A stretch of DNA of 13,070 nucleotides. It comes from Proteobacteria bacterium UBA6920. GTDB taxonomy: Bacteria > Pseudomonadota > Gammaproteobacteria > SG8-11. Each line of letters starts with the position of its first letter. Position 1 is the first letter of the stretch. Shown here piece by piece: positions 5,729 to 13,070 of this stretch. The DNA lies in NCBI GenBank assembly GCA_002448875.1, contig DKAS01000133.1, positions 1-13,070 of the forward strand, given 5' to 3'. Position numbers and translations under genes: made by a program. Below the pieces are notes generated by a model. It made no database searches and was not told where the DNA came from. It worked only from the letters and a program-made list of their open reading frames with translations.

Positions 5729-7045
5729 ATGAATGCGCGTCTGATCGCGGTCAAGATTCTCAGCGATGTGTGTCTGCGCGGCCAGTCGCTAACCGCCGCC
5801 GGCCAGAGTCATTTGCCGTCGCTGAGCGATGCCCGCGACCGCGCACTGGCGCAGGAGCTGGCCTATGGTGTCTGCCGCTGGTACTTTCGCCTGCAGGCGC
5901 TGGCGGAGCAATTGCTGCAACGGCCGCTGCGCAACCGCGACCGGGACCTGCAGCTGTTGTTGCTGCTGGGTTTGTACCAGTTGCTTTACACCCGGGTGCC
6001 GGAGCACGCGGCGCTGGCAGAAACCGTGCAGGGCGCGGCCGGGCTGGACAAAGCCTGGGCCAAGGGTTTGATCAATGGCGTGCTGCGCAATTTTCTGCGC
6101 CAGCGCCAGTCCCTGCTGGCCGCGCTGGATACACAGCCGCAGCAACGCTGGTCCCTGCCGCGCTGGCTGCTGGCGGCGTGGCGCCGGGACTGGCCGCAGC
6201 AGTGGGAGATCATCGCCGCCGCCAGCAACGAGCATCCGCCCCTGATCCTGCGGGTGAACCATGCCCGGCAGACGCGGGAGCATTACTTGCAGCTGCTGGC
6301 CGAACAGGGCTTGCCGGCCACGCCGCTGGCCGATGCCGAGGATGCCATCCTGCTGCAGCAGGCGGTGGCGGTGAGCCAGCTGCCGGGTTTCGACGCCGGC
6401 TGGGTGTCGGTACAGGACGTGGCGGCGCAGCATGTGCTGCCGCTGCTGCAGTTGCAGCCGGGCATGCGCGTTCTGGACGCTTGCGCCGCCCCCGGCGGCA
6501 AGTCCTGTCACATTCTCGAGCGCTACCCCGACTGCAGTTTGCTGTCCCTTGATGTGGACGCGGCGCGGGTCGGGCAAATCAGTGAAAATTTTCAGCGCCT
6601 GGGGCTGCGCGGCGAACTGCGCACCGGCGATGCCGCCGATCCGCCGGCCTGGTGGGACGGCCAGGCGTTTGATCGTATTCTGCTGGACGCGCCGTGCAGT
6701 GGTAGTGGTGTGATTCGTCGTCATCCGGATATAAAAATACTGAGAAAACAGGAAGATATAACAAAGTTATCGGCTAATCAGTTGCAATTACTGAGGAAAT
6801 TATGGCCGCTGCTGAAAAACCATGGCAAACTGGTGTATGTCACCTGTTCTATATTAAAGGCGGAGAATGACGAAGTGGTGACACAGTTTTTAGGACTGCA
6901 GGCGGATGCGGCGCTGGAGGCTCTGCCGGTGAGCTGGGGGCGGGAGCAGGGCGTGGGTCGGCAGCTGCTGCCCGGTGATGGCGGCGGCGACGGCTTCTAC
7001 TATGCCTGTCTGGTCAAGCGGGCGCCGGACAGCGACCGCCAATGA
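5729..7045 (+). CDS. rsmB: 16S rRNA m5C967 methyltransferase RsmB
   Basis: Methylates cytosine 967 of 16S rRNA using S-adenosylmethionine. The 438-residue protein (E. coli RsmB 429) has an N-terminal NusB-like RNA-binding domain (about 1-140; LLLLLGLYQLLYTRVPEHAA). A Rossmann methyltransferase follows: SAM motif VLDACAAPGGKS, DAPCSGSGVIRRHPDIK with the releasing Cys323, and VYVTCSI with the nucleophile Cys373. The start at 5729 was chosen because MNARLIAVKIL matches the family N-terminus, although the frame is open back to 5576 inside fmt. It lies 22 nt after fmt and overlaps the next gene by 4 nt (ATGA). Within the gene, about 6720-6900 is strikingly AT-rich, with ATA, TTA, AGA and AGG codons unlike the rest, yet it encodes intact catalytic motifs. 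Confidence 0.97.
   Translation: MNARLIAVKILSDVCLRGQSLTAAGQSHLPSLSDARDRALAQELAYGVCRWYFRLQALAEQLLQRPLRNRDRDLQLLLLLGLYQLLYTRVPEHAALAETVQGAAGLDKAWAKGLINGVLRNFLRQRQSLLAALDTQPQQRWSLPRWLLAAWRRDWPQQWEIIAAASNEHPPLILRVNHARQTREHYLQLLAEQGLPATPLADAEDAILLQQAVAVSQLPGFDAGWVSVQDVAAQHVLPLLQLQPGMRVLDACAAPGGKSCHILERYPDCSLLSLDVDAARVGQISENFQRLGLRGELRTGDAADPPAWWDGQAFDRILLDAPCSGSGVIRRHPDIKILRKQEDITKLSANQLQLLRKLWPLLKNHGKLVYVTCSILKAENDEVVTQFLGLQADAALEALPVSWGREQGVGRQLLPGDGGGDGFYYACLVKRAPDSDRQ
6720..6900 (+). other. AT-rich, rare-codon patch inside rsmB
   Basis: By hand count, 6721-6780 is 32% G+C and 6781-6900 about 43%, against 80% at 6601-6660 and 78% at 6901-6960. The in-frame codons include four ATA, five TTA, one AGA and one AGG, which are scarce in the surrounding genes. 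The reading frame and conserved residues are intact. Possible causes are a short gene-conversion event with foreign DNA, or selection on codons or RNA structure. Confidence 0.75.
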
Positions 7046-7653
7046 ATGATGGAATCGATGGTGTGAAACGAATATTAGCAAGCAAACCCCTGCCCGCCGT
7101 GGCGCTGGTGATGGCGTGCCTGATGTCCGGTGTACCGCCGGCGCTGGCCGAGGAAGACGGCGGCTTCGCGATCGTCGAGGCCCAGCCGTCACTGCGCGAC
7201 GGCCAGCTGCGACTTTCCCTGACACTGGATTTTCAATTCACCGACAAGGTGTCCGAGGCGGTGCGTAACGGCATTCCGGTAACCCTGGAGGTGAAAGTCA
7301 AGGTGGAGCGGCCGCAGCAATACTGGTGGCCGGAAGAAGTGGCGGCGATGCGCCAGCGCTATCAGTTGCGGTATCACGCCCTGGCCCAGCAGTATCTGGT
7401 GCGCAATATCAACAGCGGCGCGCAAAGTCATTTCGTCGATGTCCACCAGGCGCTGGCCAGCATCGGCCAGATCAGGGATCTCGTATTGTTGAAAGAAGCG
7501 GACCTGGCCGATCTCGACAGCTACCGCCTGCGCATCCGCTCGCGGCTGGATATCGGCGCCCTGCCGGTACCGCTGCGCCTGTGGGCCTATCTGGATCCCG
7601 GATGGTACCTGCGCAGCGACTGGTATGAACAATCCCTGACTGGATTGAAATAG
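7042..7653 (+). CDS. Secreted DUF4390 family protein
   Basis: A 203-residue protein that I assign to DUF4390 from its pattern and its place between rsmB and ntrY; the biochemical function is unknown. An N-terminal signal sequence covers about 9-36 (KRILASKPLPAVALVMACLM, ending near ALAEE). The mature part is largely beta-strand in character (AQPSLRDGQLRLSLTLDFQF, IPVTLEVKVKV) with WYLRSDWYEQSL near the C-terminus. The ATG at 7042 overlaps the rsmB stop (ATGA). A GTG at 7063 would give a more standard signal peptide starting with Lys-Arg and is a real alternative. Its stop overlaps the kinase start by one base (TAGTG), so it is probably translationally coupled to the sensor gene. It is predicted to act in the periplasm. 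Confidence 0.85.
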   Translation: MNDGIDGVKRILASKPLPAVALVMACLMSGVPPALAEEDGGFAIVEAQPSLRDGQLRLSLTLDFQFTDKVSEAVRNGIPVTLEVKVKVERPQQYWWPEEVAAMRQRYQLRYHALAQQYLVRNINSGAQSHFVDVHQALASIGQIRDLVLLKEADLADLDSYRLRIRSRLDIGALPVPLRLWAYLDPGWYLRSDWYEQSLTGLK

Positions 7654-9857
7654 TGGAAACCCGGCTGCGCTCATTCAAATCAGACTACCTGCCGGCGGCG
7701 ATCCTGTTCGTGTTGATGCTCGGGTCGCTGTCCCTGATGAGCGATGCCACCCAGGACAACGTGCGGTTCCACAAGCTGTATTCCACTTTGCTGGCGATCA
7801 ATGTGCTGATGCTGGTCCTGCTGGCGTGGATGATCCTGGCCAATATGGTGAAGCTGGTGCGCCAGCACCGCCGGCGCATCGTCGGTTCGCGGCTGGCGGC
7901 GCGGCTGGTGGTGGTGTTCGTGGTGCTGACGGTGGCGCCGGTATCCGCGGTGTTCTATTTTTCCATCCAGTTTCTCAGCCAGGGCATAGACAAGTGGTTC
8001 GATGTGCAGATCGACAAGGCGCTGGATGACGCCCTCGATCTGAGCCGCTCGGCGCTGGATCTGCGTATGCGTGAATACAAGAAGGACGCGGAAACTCTGG
8101 CGCGCGAACTGACCGATGTGGCCGAACCCATGGTGCCGTTCGTGCTCAGCGACTATCGCGCGGAGAGCGACGCCATCGAGCTGACCCTGCTCACCCTGTC
8201 CGGGAAATTCATCGCCTCCGACAGTATCGACACCTCCGCCATCATTCCCGATCGTCCCGACGAGGCCATCATCATCGGCCTGCGCCGCGGCCGCTCCTAT
8301 ATCGGCCTGGACCCTATAGGCGCCCGTGGGCTGCACATCCGCGTCGTGGTGCCGGTGATCAGCAACGATCCGGGACGCGATAAATACATGCTGCAGGCGC
8401 TGTACCCGGTGGAGGCGCGCCTCAATGACCTGGCCGCCAGTGTGCAGGAAGCCTACGCTCACTACCAGGAAGTGGTGTTTCTGCGCGAACCGCTGAAAAA
8501 CAGTTTTCTCCTCACCCTGTCGCTGGTGCTGCTGTTGACCCTGCTGGCCGCGGTCTGGGCGGCGTTCATCTCCGCCCAGCGTCTGGTGGCGCCGATCAGC
8601 GTGCTGGCGTCCGGCACCCAGGCGGTGGCGCAGGGTGACTACACCATGCAGCTGCCGTTGCCTGACAGTCGCGACGAGTTGCAGTCACTGGTGCAATCGT
8701 TCAACGACATGACGCGCAAAATCGCCTACGCGCGCGATGCCGCCGATCACAGCCAGATGCAGGCGGAAAACGAACGCGCCTATCTGCAGGGCATACTCGA
8801 GAGTCTGACTTCCGGGGTGCTCACCCTCGACCGTTTTCATGTGCTGCGCAAGGTCAATCCGACGGCGACCCGCATTTTCGGCGCCGATCTCAGCGAATTG
8901 CTCGATCGGCGCATCGAGGCGATGGCCGATTGCTACCCGCACCTGGAAAGCGTGGTCAATATGATCAAGCCGCATCTGGCCGGCGCCTCGGAATGGCGCG
9001 AGGAAATCACGGTGCTGGGGCCGGCCGGCCGCCAGGTATTGATGTTTCGCGGCAAGGCTCTGACCGGCAGCAGCGGTGCGCAGACCGGCTACGTGGTGGT
9101 GTTCGACGATGTCACCGCCCTGATCCAGGTGGAACGCGACGCCGCCTGGGGCGAGGTGGCGCGGCGCATGGCGCATGAAATCAAGAATCCGCTGACCCCC
9201 ATCCAGCTGTCGGCCGAGCGCATGCGCCACAAATGCCTGCCGGCGATGGAGCCGGTGAGCGCGGAGATCCTCGATCGCGCCACCTATACCATTATCCAGC
9301 AGGTGCAGGCGATGAAGGAAATGGTCAAGGTATTTTCCGAGTACGCGCGCATGCCCAAAATGCAGCTGGCGCCGCTGGATCTCAACACTCTGGTAGACGA
9401 GGTGCTGGATCTGTATCGTGACACCGATCTGGACGTGCGCTTCGAGCTGTCCCTGGACAGCCAGTTGCCGATAATTTCCGCGGATGGTGATCGCCTGCGC
9501 CAGCTGTTGCACAATCTGATCCGCAATGCTCTGGATGCCCGACGCGAGGGGGAGATGGCGACCATCACCCTGCAAACCCGCCTGATCCAGGACATGGTAC
9601 ACAGTTTCGTCGAGTTGCGGATCGAGGATACCGGCACCGGCATTCCCGAACACATGATAGGCAAGCTGTTTGAACCCTATGTCACCACCAAACCGAAGGG
9701 CTCCGGCCTGGGCCTGGCCATCGTCAAGAAGATCGTCGAGGAGCACGGCGGTCTGGTGTGGGCGGAAAATCGGCTACAGCAGGGGGCGTGTATTGTTATA
9801 AGATTACCGGTGCCGGATGTGGAGATTCAGGGGCTGACGGCCGCAGGCAAGGCATGA
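7653..9857 (+). CDS. ntrY: NtrY-type membrane sensor histidine kinase
   Basis: A 734-residue sensor kinase starting with GTG; a GGA lies 8 nt upstream. Predicted membrane segments are near 15-31, 44-66 and 84-106, then a periplasmic loop of about 175 residues (107-283) and a fourth segment at 284-306. A HAMP linker (about 307-360, LVAPISVLASGTQAVAQGDY) and a PAS domain (about 375-490, including ILESLTSGVLTLD) follow. The HisKA H-box is RRMAHEIKNPLTPIQLSAER with phosphorylated His508. The ATPase domain has the N-box HNLIRNALDA (620-629), G1 EDTGTGIP (658-665) and G2 KGSGLGLAIVKKI. This order and the H-box wording are typical of NtrY. It is expected to phosphorylate the adjacent NtrX-like regulator; its signal is not evident. 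The last codons include ATA, AGA and TTA, unlike the rest of the gene. Confidence 0.93.
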   Translation: METRLRSFKSDYLPAAILFVLMLGSLSLMSDATQDNVRFHKLYSTLLAINVLMLVLLAWMILANMVKLVRQHRRRIVGSRLAARLVVVFVVLTVAPVSAVFYFSIQFLSQGIDKWFDVQIDKALDDALDLSRSALDLRMREYKKDAETLARELTDVAEPMVPFVLSDYRAESDAIELTLLTLSGKFIASDSIDTSAIIPDRPDEAIIIGLRRGRSYIGLDPIGARGLHIRVVVPVISNDPGRDKYMLQALYPVEARLNDLAASVQEAYAHYQEVVFLREPLKNSFLLTLSLVLLLTLLAAVWAAFISAQRLVAPISVLASGTQAVAQGDYTMQLPLPDSRDELQSLVQSFNDMTRKIAYARDAADHSQMQAENERAYLQGILESLTSGVLTLDRFHVLRKVNPTATRIFGADLSELLDRRIEAMADCYPHLESVVNMIKPHLAGASEWREEITVLGPAGRQVLMFRGKALTGSSGAQTGYVVVFDDVTALIQVERDAAWGEVARRMAHEIKNPLTPIQLSAERMRHKCLPAMEPVSAEILDRATYTIIQQVQAMKEMVKVFSEYARMPKMQLAPLDLNTLVDEVLDLYRDTDLDVRFELSLDSQLPIISADGDRLRQLLHNLIRNALDARREGEMATITLQTRLIQDMVHSFVELRIEDTGTGIPEHMIGKLFEPYVTTKPKGSGLGLAIVKKIVEEHGGLVWAENRLQQGACIVIRLPVPDVEIQGLTAAGKA

Positions 9858-9892
9858 TCAGGGACAGGCATCAAGACTGAGCGGAAGCGACT

Positions 9893-11251
9893 ATGAAACC
9901 GTACATACTGGTAGTGGATGATGAACCGGATATTCGCCACCTGGTGAAGGATATTCTGGAGGATGAAGGATACGAGGTGTCGGTGGCGGAGAACGGCAAC
10001 GCCGCACGCCAGCAGGTGCAGGCGCGGGTACCGGATCTGACGCTGCTGGACATCTGGATGCCCGACGTCGACGGCATCACCCTGCTCAAGGAGTTCACCA
10101 AGGCGGGGCACAGTTCGCCGGTAGTGATGATCTCCGGTCACGGCACCGTGGAGACGGCGGTGGAAGCCACCCGCCTGGGCGCTTTCGATTTCGTGGAAAA
10201 ACCCCTGTCCATGGGCAAGCTGCTCAGCACCGTCGAGCGCGCCATCGCCGAAATGCGCAAACCCAAGAGCGAGAGCGCCGCGCGGGCGGCGGTGGAGCCG
10301 GTGGGGCACAGCGAGCTGATGCGCACTCTGCGCGAGCGCGCCGCCAAGGTGGCGGAGCAGCGTGATACGGTGTTGATTTACGGCGAGCCCGGTGCCGGCA
10401 AGAGCCTGTTCGCGCGCTACATTCATAACTTGAGCGCCTGCGCGCGCGGTCCTTTCCTGTCGGTGAATCTGGCCAGTCTGGAGACCGAAGAAATCCACAA
10501 GTTGCTGTTCGGCAGCCATACCGGCGCCGAGGACGTGCCGCAAAATGCGTTCGTGCAGGCGCGGGGCGGCACCCTGTTCATCAACAATATCAGCGTTGCC
10601 GAGCTGTCGGTGCAGTCGCGGCTGGTGGAGATGCTGACCCAGGAGGAGAACGATATCAGCCTGCGGCGCGGTGTCGAGCTGCCGCGCATTATCGTCGCCA
10701 CCTCGGAAGATGTGCGGCCACTGGTCGACGTCGGCCAGTTTCGCCGCGACCTGTTCTACAAGCTCAACGAGACGCCGCTGTGGATTCCACCGCTGCGTGA
10801 TCATCGCGAGGATGTGCCCGAACTGCTGTCGTACTTCGTCGACCTGGCGATGAGCGAGAACCAGCTGCCCTATCGCAAATTCAGTTTCGCCGCCCAGAAC
10901 TGGCTGCGCAACTACAGTTGGCCGGGCAACGCCCTGGAAATGAAAAATCTGGTCAAGAGCCTGCTGGTGCTGGGCAACGAAAGCGACATCGAGGTGGACG
11001 AGGTGAAGGCTACGCTCGGCCACAATTTCAGCAGCGAAGCGCCGTCGGCCGGCGGCGATCTGCAGCAGGGTTTCGAGCTGCCGTTGCGCGAGGCGCGGGA
11101 ACGCTTCGAAAAAGCTTATCTGGAGTTTCACCTGCGGGCCGCCAACGGCAACGTGGGCGTGGTGGCGCGCAAGGCGGGCATGGAGCGTACCCATCTGTAT
11201 CGCAAGTTTCGCGCTTTGGGCATAGATCCGAAAAACATCCGACAGGATTGA
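9893..11251 (+). CDS. ntrX: NtrX-like response regulator with a degenerate AAA+ domain
   Basis: A 452-residue regulator. The receiver domain (1-120) is intact: acidic pair Asp9/Asp10, phosphoacceptor Asp53 (LLDIWMP), Ser81 and Lys103. A sigma-54-activator-like AAA+ domain follows (about 137-362). Walker A is present (GEPGAGKS, 164-171), but the GAFTGA loop is missing (LLFGSHTGAEDVPQNAF) and Walker B reads GGTLFINNI, with Asn231/Asn232 in place of Asp/Glu. The second arginine finger is Lys290 (FRRDLFYKL), and the sensor II arginine is Leu348 (WPGNALEM). The C-terminal Fis-type helix-turn-helix is intact (NVGVVARKAGMERTHLYRKFR, about 420-440). It is probably phosphorylated by the adjacent kinase and binds DNA, but is unlikely to hydrolyse ATP or remodel sigma-54 polymerase. 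GGAAG lies 5 nt before the start. The gene is 35 nt after ntrY and 3 nt before trkA. Confidence 0.92.
   Translation: MKPYILVVDDEPDIRHLVKDILEDEGYEVSVAENGNAARQQVQARVPDLTLLDIWMPDVDGITLLKEFTKAGHSSPVVMISGHGTVETAVEATRLGAFDFVEKPLSMGKLLSTVERAIAEMRKPKSESAARAAVEPVGHSELMRTLRERAAKVAEQRDTVLIYGEPGAGKSLFARYIHNLSACARGPFLSVNLASLETEEIHKLLFGSHTGAEDVPQNAFVQARGGTLFINNISVAELSVQSRLVEMLTQEENDISLRRGVELPRIIVATSEDVRPLVDVGQFRRDLFYKLNETPLWIPPLRDHREDVPELLSYFVDLAMSENQLPYRKFSFAAQNWLRNYSWPGNALEMKNLVKSLLVLGNESDIEVDEVKATLGHNFSSEAPSAGGDLQQGFELPLREARERFEKAYLEFHLRAANGNVGVVARKAGMERTHLYRKFRALGIDPKNIRQD
11244..11247 (+). promoter_or_regulatory. Ribosome-binding site supporting the TTG start of trkA
   Basis: AGGA lies 7 nt before the TTG at 11255, inside the last codons of the preceding regulator gene. 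It supports TTG as the trkA start, which is also the codon at which the conserved TrkA N-terminus begins. Confidence 0.6.
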
Positions 11252-11254
11252 TTC

Positions 11255-12628
11255 TTGAAAATAATAATTCTTGGGGCCGGGCAGGTCGGATCCAGTGTCG
11301 CGGATCACCTGGCCAGCGAGGCCAATGATATCACCGTTATCGATACCGATACCCAGCGCCTGCAGGAATTGCAGGACCGGCTGGATATTCGCACCATCGC
11401 CGGGCATGCCTCCTATCCGGTGGTGCTGCAGCAGGCCGGGGCGGAAGACGCCGATATGATCATCGCCGTCACCAACAGCGACGAGATCAATATGGTGGCC
11501 TGTCAGATCGCCTACACGGTGTTTCACACGCCGACGAAAATCGCCCGCGTGCGCGCGCCGGAGTATCTGTCGCAGACCCGGCTGTTCGCCCAGGAAGTGT
11601 TTCCGGTGGACGTGTTGATCAGTCCCGAACAGCTCATTACCGAATACATCCTGCGCCTGGTGGAAAACCCGGGCGCGCTGCAGGTGCTGGATTTCGCCGA
11701 CGGCAAAGTGCGCCTGGTAGGGGTCAAGGCCTACTATGGCGGGCCGCTGGTGGGTCACGATCTGCGCACCTTCAAGGAACATATCCCCGGCATCGATACC
11801 CGGGTGGCGGCGATCTTCCGCCGCGGCAAGGCGATACTGCCGGAAGGCAATACCATTATCGAGGCGGACGACGAAGTGTTTTTCGTCGCCGCCAAAAAGG
11901 ATATCCGCTCGGTGATGAGCGAACTGCGCCGTCTGGATAAACCCTGCAAGCGCATCATGATCGCCGGTGGCGGCAATATCGGCCGACGCCTGGCGCAATC
12001 CCTGGAGAAGGATTATCAGGTCAAGCTGATCGATCACAACCCGGCGCGGACCGAGAGCATTTCCCGCGAACTGGATCGCACCATCGTGCTGCAGGGTGAT
12101 GCGGCGGAAGAAGATCTGTTGCTGGAAGAAGGTATAGAACATGCCGACGTGTTCTGCGCCGTTACCAATGACGATGAAGCCAATATCCTGTCAGCGATGC
12201 TGGCCAAACGCCTGGGGGCGCGCAAGGTCATGTCGCTGATCAACCGCGCCGCCTACGTGGATCTGGTGCAAAGCGGTATCATCGACGTGGCGATATCGCC
12301 GGAGCAGATCACCATCGGCAGCCTGCTGGCGCATATCCGCCGCGGTGACGTGGCCATGGTGCACTCGCTGCGGCGCGGCGCCGCCGAGGCCATCGAGGCC
12401 ATCGCTCATGGCGACAGCAAGTCATCCAAGGTGGTTGGGCGCATGATCGGGGAAATCAAGCTGCCGCCCGGGACCACCATCGGTGCCGTGGTGCGCGGCG
12501 ACGCCGTCATCATCGCCCACCACGACGTGGTGGTGGAAGCGGAAGATCATGTCATTCTGTTCGTGGTAGACAAGAAGCGCATTCCCGAGGTCGAGCGCCT
12601 GTTCCAGGTCGGCGTGACTTTCATGTAG
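11255..12628 (+). CDS. trkA: Trk potassium uptake regulatory subunit TrkA
   Basis: Cytoplasmic NAD(H)-binding gating subunit of the Trk potassium uptake system. The 457-residue length is normal (E. coli 458). It holds two tandem RCK units. The first begins [18 protein letters not shown], with the GxGxxG dinucleotide-binding motif at 7-12 and Asp30 at the end of the second strand. The second begins about residue 232 ([20 protein letters not shown]). Each is followed by an RCK C-terminal domain (about 140-225 and 370-455). The start codon is TTG, fixed by the family N-terminus and an AGGA 7 nt upstream; the low-efficiency start may keep TrkA levels modest. It lies 3 nt after ntrX and 11 nt before trkH, so all three are probably co-transcribed. 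Confidence 0.97.
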   Translation: MKIIILGAGQVGSSVADHLASEANDITVIDTDTQRLQELQDRLDIRTIAGHASYPVVLQQAGAEDADMIIAVTNSDEINMVACQIAYTVFHTPTKIARVRAPEYLSQTRLFAQEVFPVDVLISPEQLITEYILRLVENPGALQVLDFADGKVRLVGVKAYYGGPLVGHDLRTFKEHIPGIDTRVAAIFRRGKAILPEGNTIIEADDEVFFVAAKKDIRSVMSELRRLDKPCKRIMIAGGGNIGRRLAQSLEKDYQVKLIDHNPARTESISRELDRTIVLQGDAAEEDLLLEEGIEHADVFCAVTNDDEANILSAMLAKRLGARKVMSLINRAAYVDLVQSGIIDVAISPEQITIGSLLAHIRRGDVAMVHSLRRGAAEAIEAIAHGDSKSSKVVGRMIGEIKLPPGTTIGAVVRGDAVIIAHHDVVVEAEDHVILFVVDKKRIPEVERLFQVGVTFM

Positions 12629-12639
12629 CGGACGCGAAC

Positions 12640-13070
12640 ATGCGCTTTATCGTCATTCAGAAGGTGTTCGGCTCCCTGCTGATGGTGTTCAGCCTCACCA
12701 TGCTGCCGCCGCTGCTGGTTTCGCTGCTCTACCAGGACGGCACCAGCCTGCCCTTTGTCAGCGCCTTCGGTCTGACCGCGGTTACCGGCTTTCTGATCTG
12801 GCTGCCGGCGCGATCCGTGCGTCGTGATATGCGCCTGCGCGACGGCTTCGTCATTGTCGTCATGTTCTGGGCGGTGCTGGGTCTGTTCGGCGCCTTGCCC
12901 TTCATTCTGGCGGAGTCGTTGCCAATTTCGCTCACCGATTCGGTGTTTGAATCCATCTCCGGCCTGACCACCACCGGCGCGACAGTGCTGACCGGTATCG
13001 ACGACATGCCGGCCTCCATCCTCTATTACCGGCAGCAACTGCAGTGGCTGGGCGGCATGGGGATCATCGT
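12640..13070 (+). CDS. trkH: Trk potassium transporter TrkH, N-terminal 143 residues (partial, runs off right edge)
   Basis: Membrane pore subunit of the Trk potassium uptake system, partner of TrkA. The frame from the ATG at 12640 stays open to the window edge. It shows hydrophobic membrane segments at about 6-28, 40-55 and 70-90, then the first pore loop with SGLTTTGATVL (about 106-116), the potassium selectivity-filter signature of TrkH/TrkG, and then QLQWLGGMGIIV, also a family hallmark. GGA sits 7 nt before the start. Tandem trkA-trkH is common outside enteric bacteria. The remaining three pore repeats are beyond the window. The alternative name trkG cannot be excluded from the N-terminus alone, but the function is secure. 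Confidence 0.95.
   Translation, partial: MRFIVIQKVFGSLLMVFSLTMLPPLLVSLLYQDGTSLPFVSAFGLTAVTGFLIWLPARSVRRDMRLRDGFVIVVMFWAVLGLFGALPFILAESLPISLTDSVFESISGLTTTGATVLTGIDDMPASILYYRQQLQWLGGMGII

Noticed and set aside
4753..5754. A 333-codon minus-strand open frame opposite fmt
   Set aside because: Shadow of the fmt gene; low-complexity His/Gln/Gly-rich composition and no family resemblance.
9827..12142. A 771-codon open frame on the minus strand opposite ntrX and trkA
   Set aside because: It lies antisense to two clearly recognised genes, and its product is rich in His, Gln, Arg and Ala with no recognisable domain. Long antisense frames are expected in GC-rich coding DNA.
1..13070. CRISPR arrays, tRNA or rRNA genes, insertion sequences, attachment sites
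   Set aside because: On reading through I saw no regularly spaced direct repeats, no tRNA cloverleaf signatures, no transposase or integrase frames and no terminal inverted repeats.

Overview
The window is a compact, GC-rich chromosomal housekeeping stretch from a proteobacterium, most likely a gammaproteobacterium. The evidence is the gene set and order (topA, smg, dprA, a LysM gene, then divergent def, fmt, rsmB and later trkA), which matches the conserved neighbourhood known from Pseudomonas-like genomes, together with a strong G/C third-position bias. I see no mobile elements, CRISPR arrays, rRNA or tRNA genes. The only gene-free stretch near 300 bp is the 250-bp divergent intergenic region.

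Left arm (1-3964, minus strand). Read in the direction of transcription it runs LysM-domain secreted protein, dprA, smg (DUF494), topA. topA is cut by the left window edge just after its active-site tyrosine. The 112-nt leader of dprA is unusual: it holds two short perfect hairpins, and the second places the Shine-Dalgarno core AGGA in its 4-nt loop.

Centre (3965-4214). A divergent control region separates the two arms. It contains an AT-rich stretch near 4080-4125 and a 7+1+7 palindrome about 50 bp upstream of def.

Right arm (4215-13070, plus strand). The genes def, fmt, rsmB, a secreted DUF4390 protein, an NtrY-type sensor kinase, an NtrX-type regulator, trkA and trkH are tightly packed. 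Gaps run from -4 to +35 nt, so this may be one long transcription unit or several overlapping ones. def and fmt handle the N-formyl-methionine cycle, rsmB methylates 16S rRNA, NtrY/NtrX form a two-component system, and TrkA/TrkH form the potassium uptake system. TrkH is cut by the right edge.

The most noteworthy points are these. (1) The NtrX-like regulator keeps its receiver and Fis-type DNA-binding domain, but its AAA+ domain has lost the GAFTGA loop, both Walker B acidic residues, one arginine finger and the sensor II arginine. This suggests a phosphorylation-controlled DNA-binding protein that no longer activates sigma-54. (2) A sharply AT-rich patch of about 180 bp with rare codons lies inside rsmB over the catalytic core. 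(3) The dprA ribosome-binding site sits in a hairpin loop. (4) The DUF4390 gene is translationally coupled to the sensor kinase, so its secreted product may be a partner of the kinase. No wholly new multi-gene system was evident.
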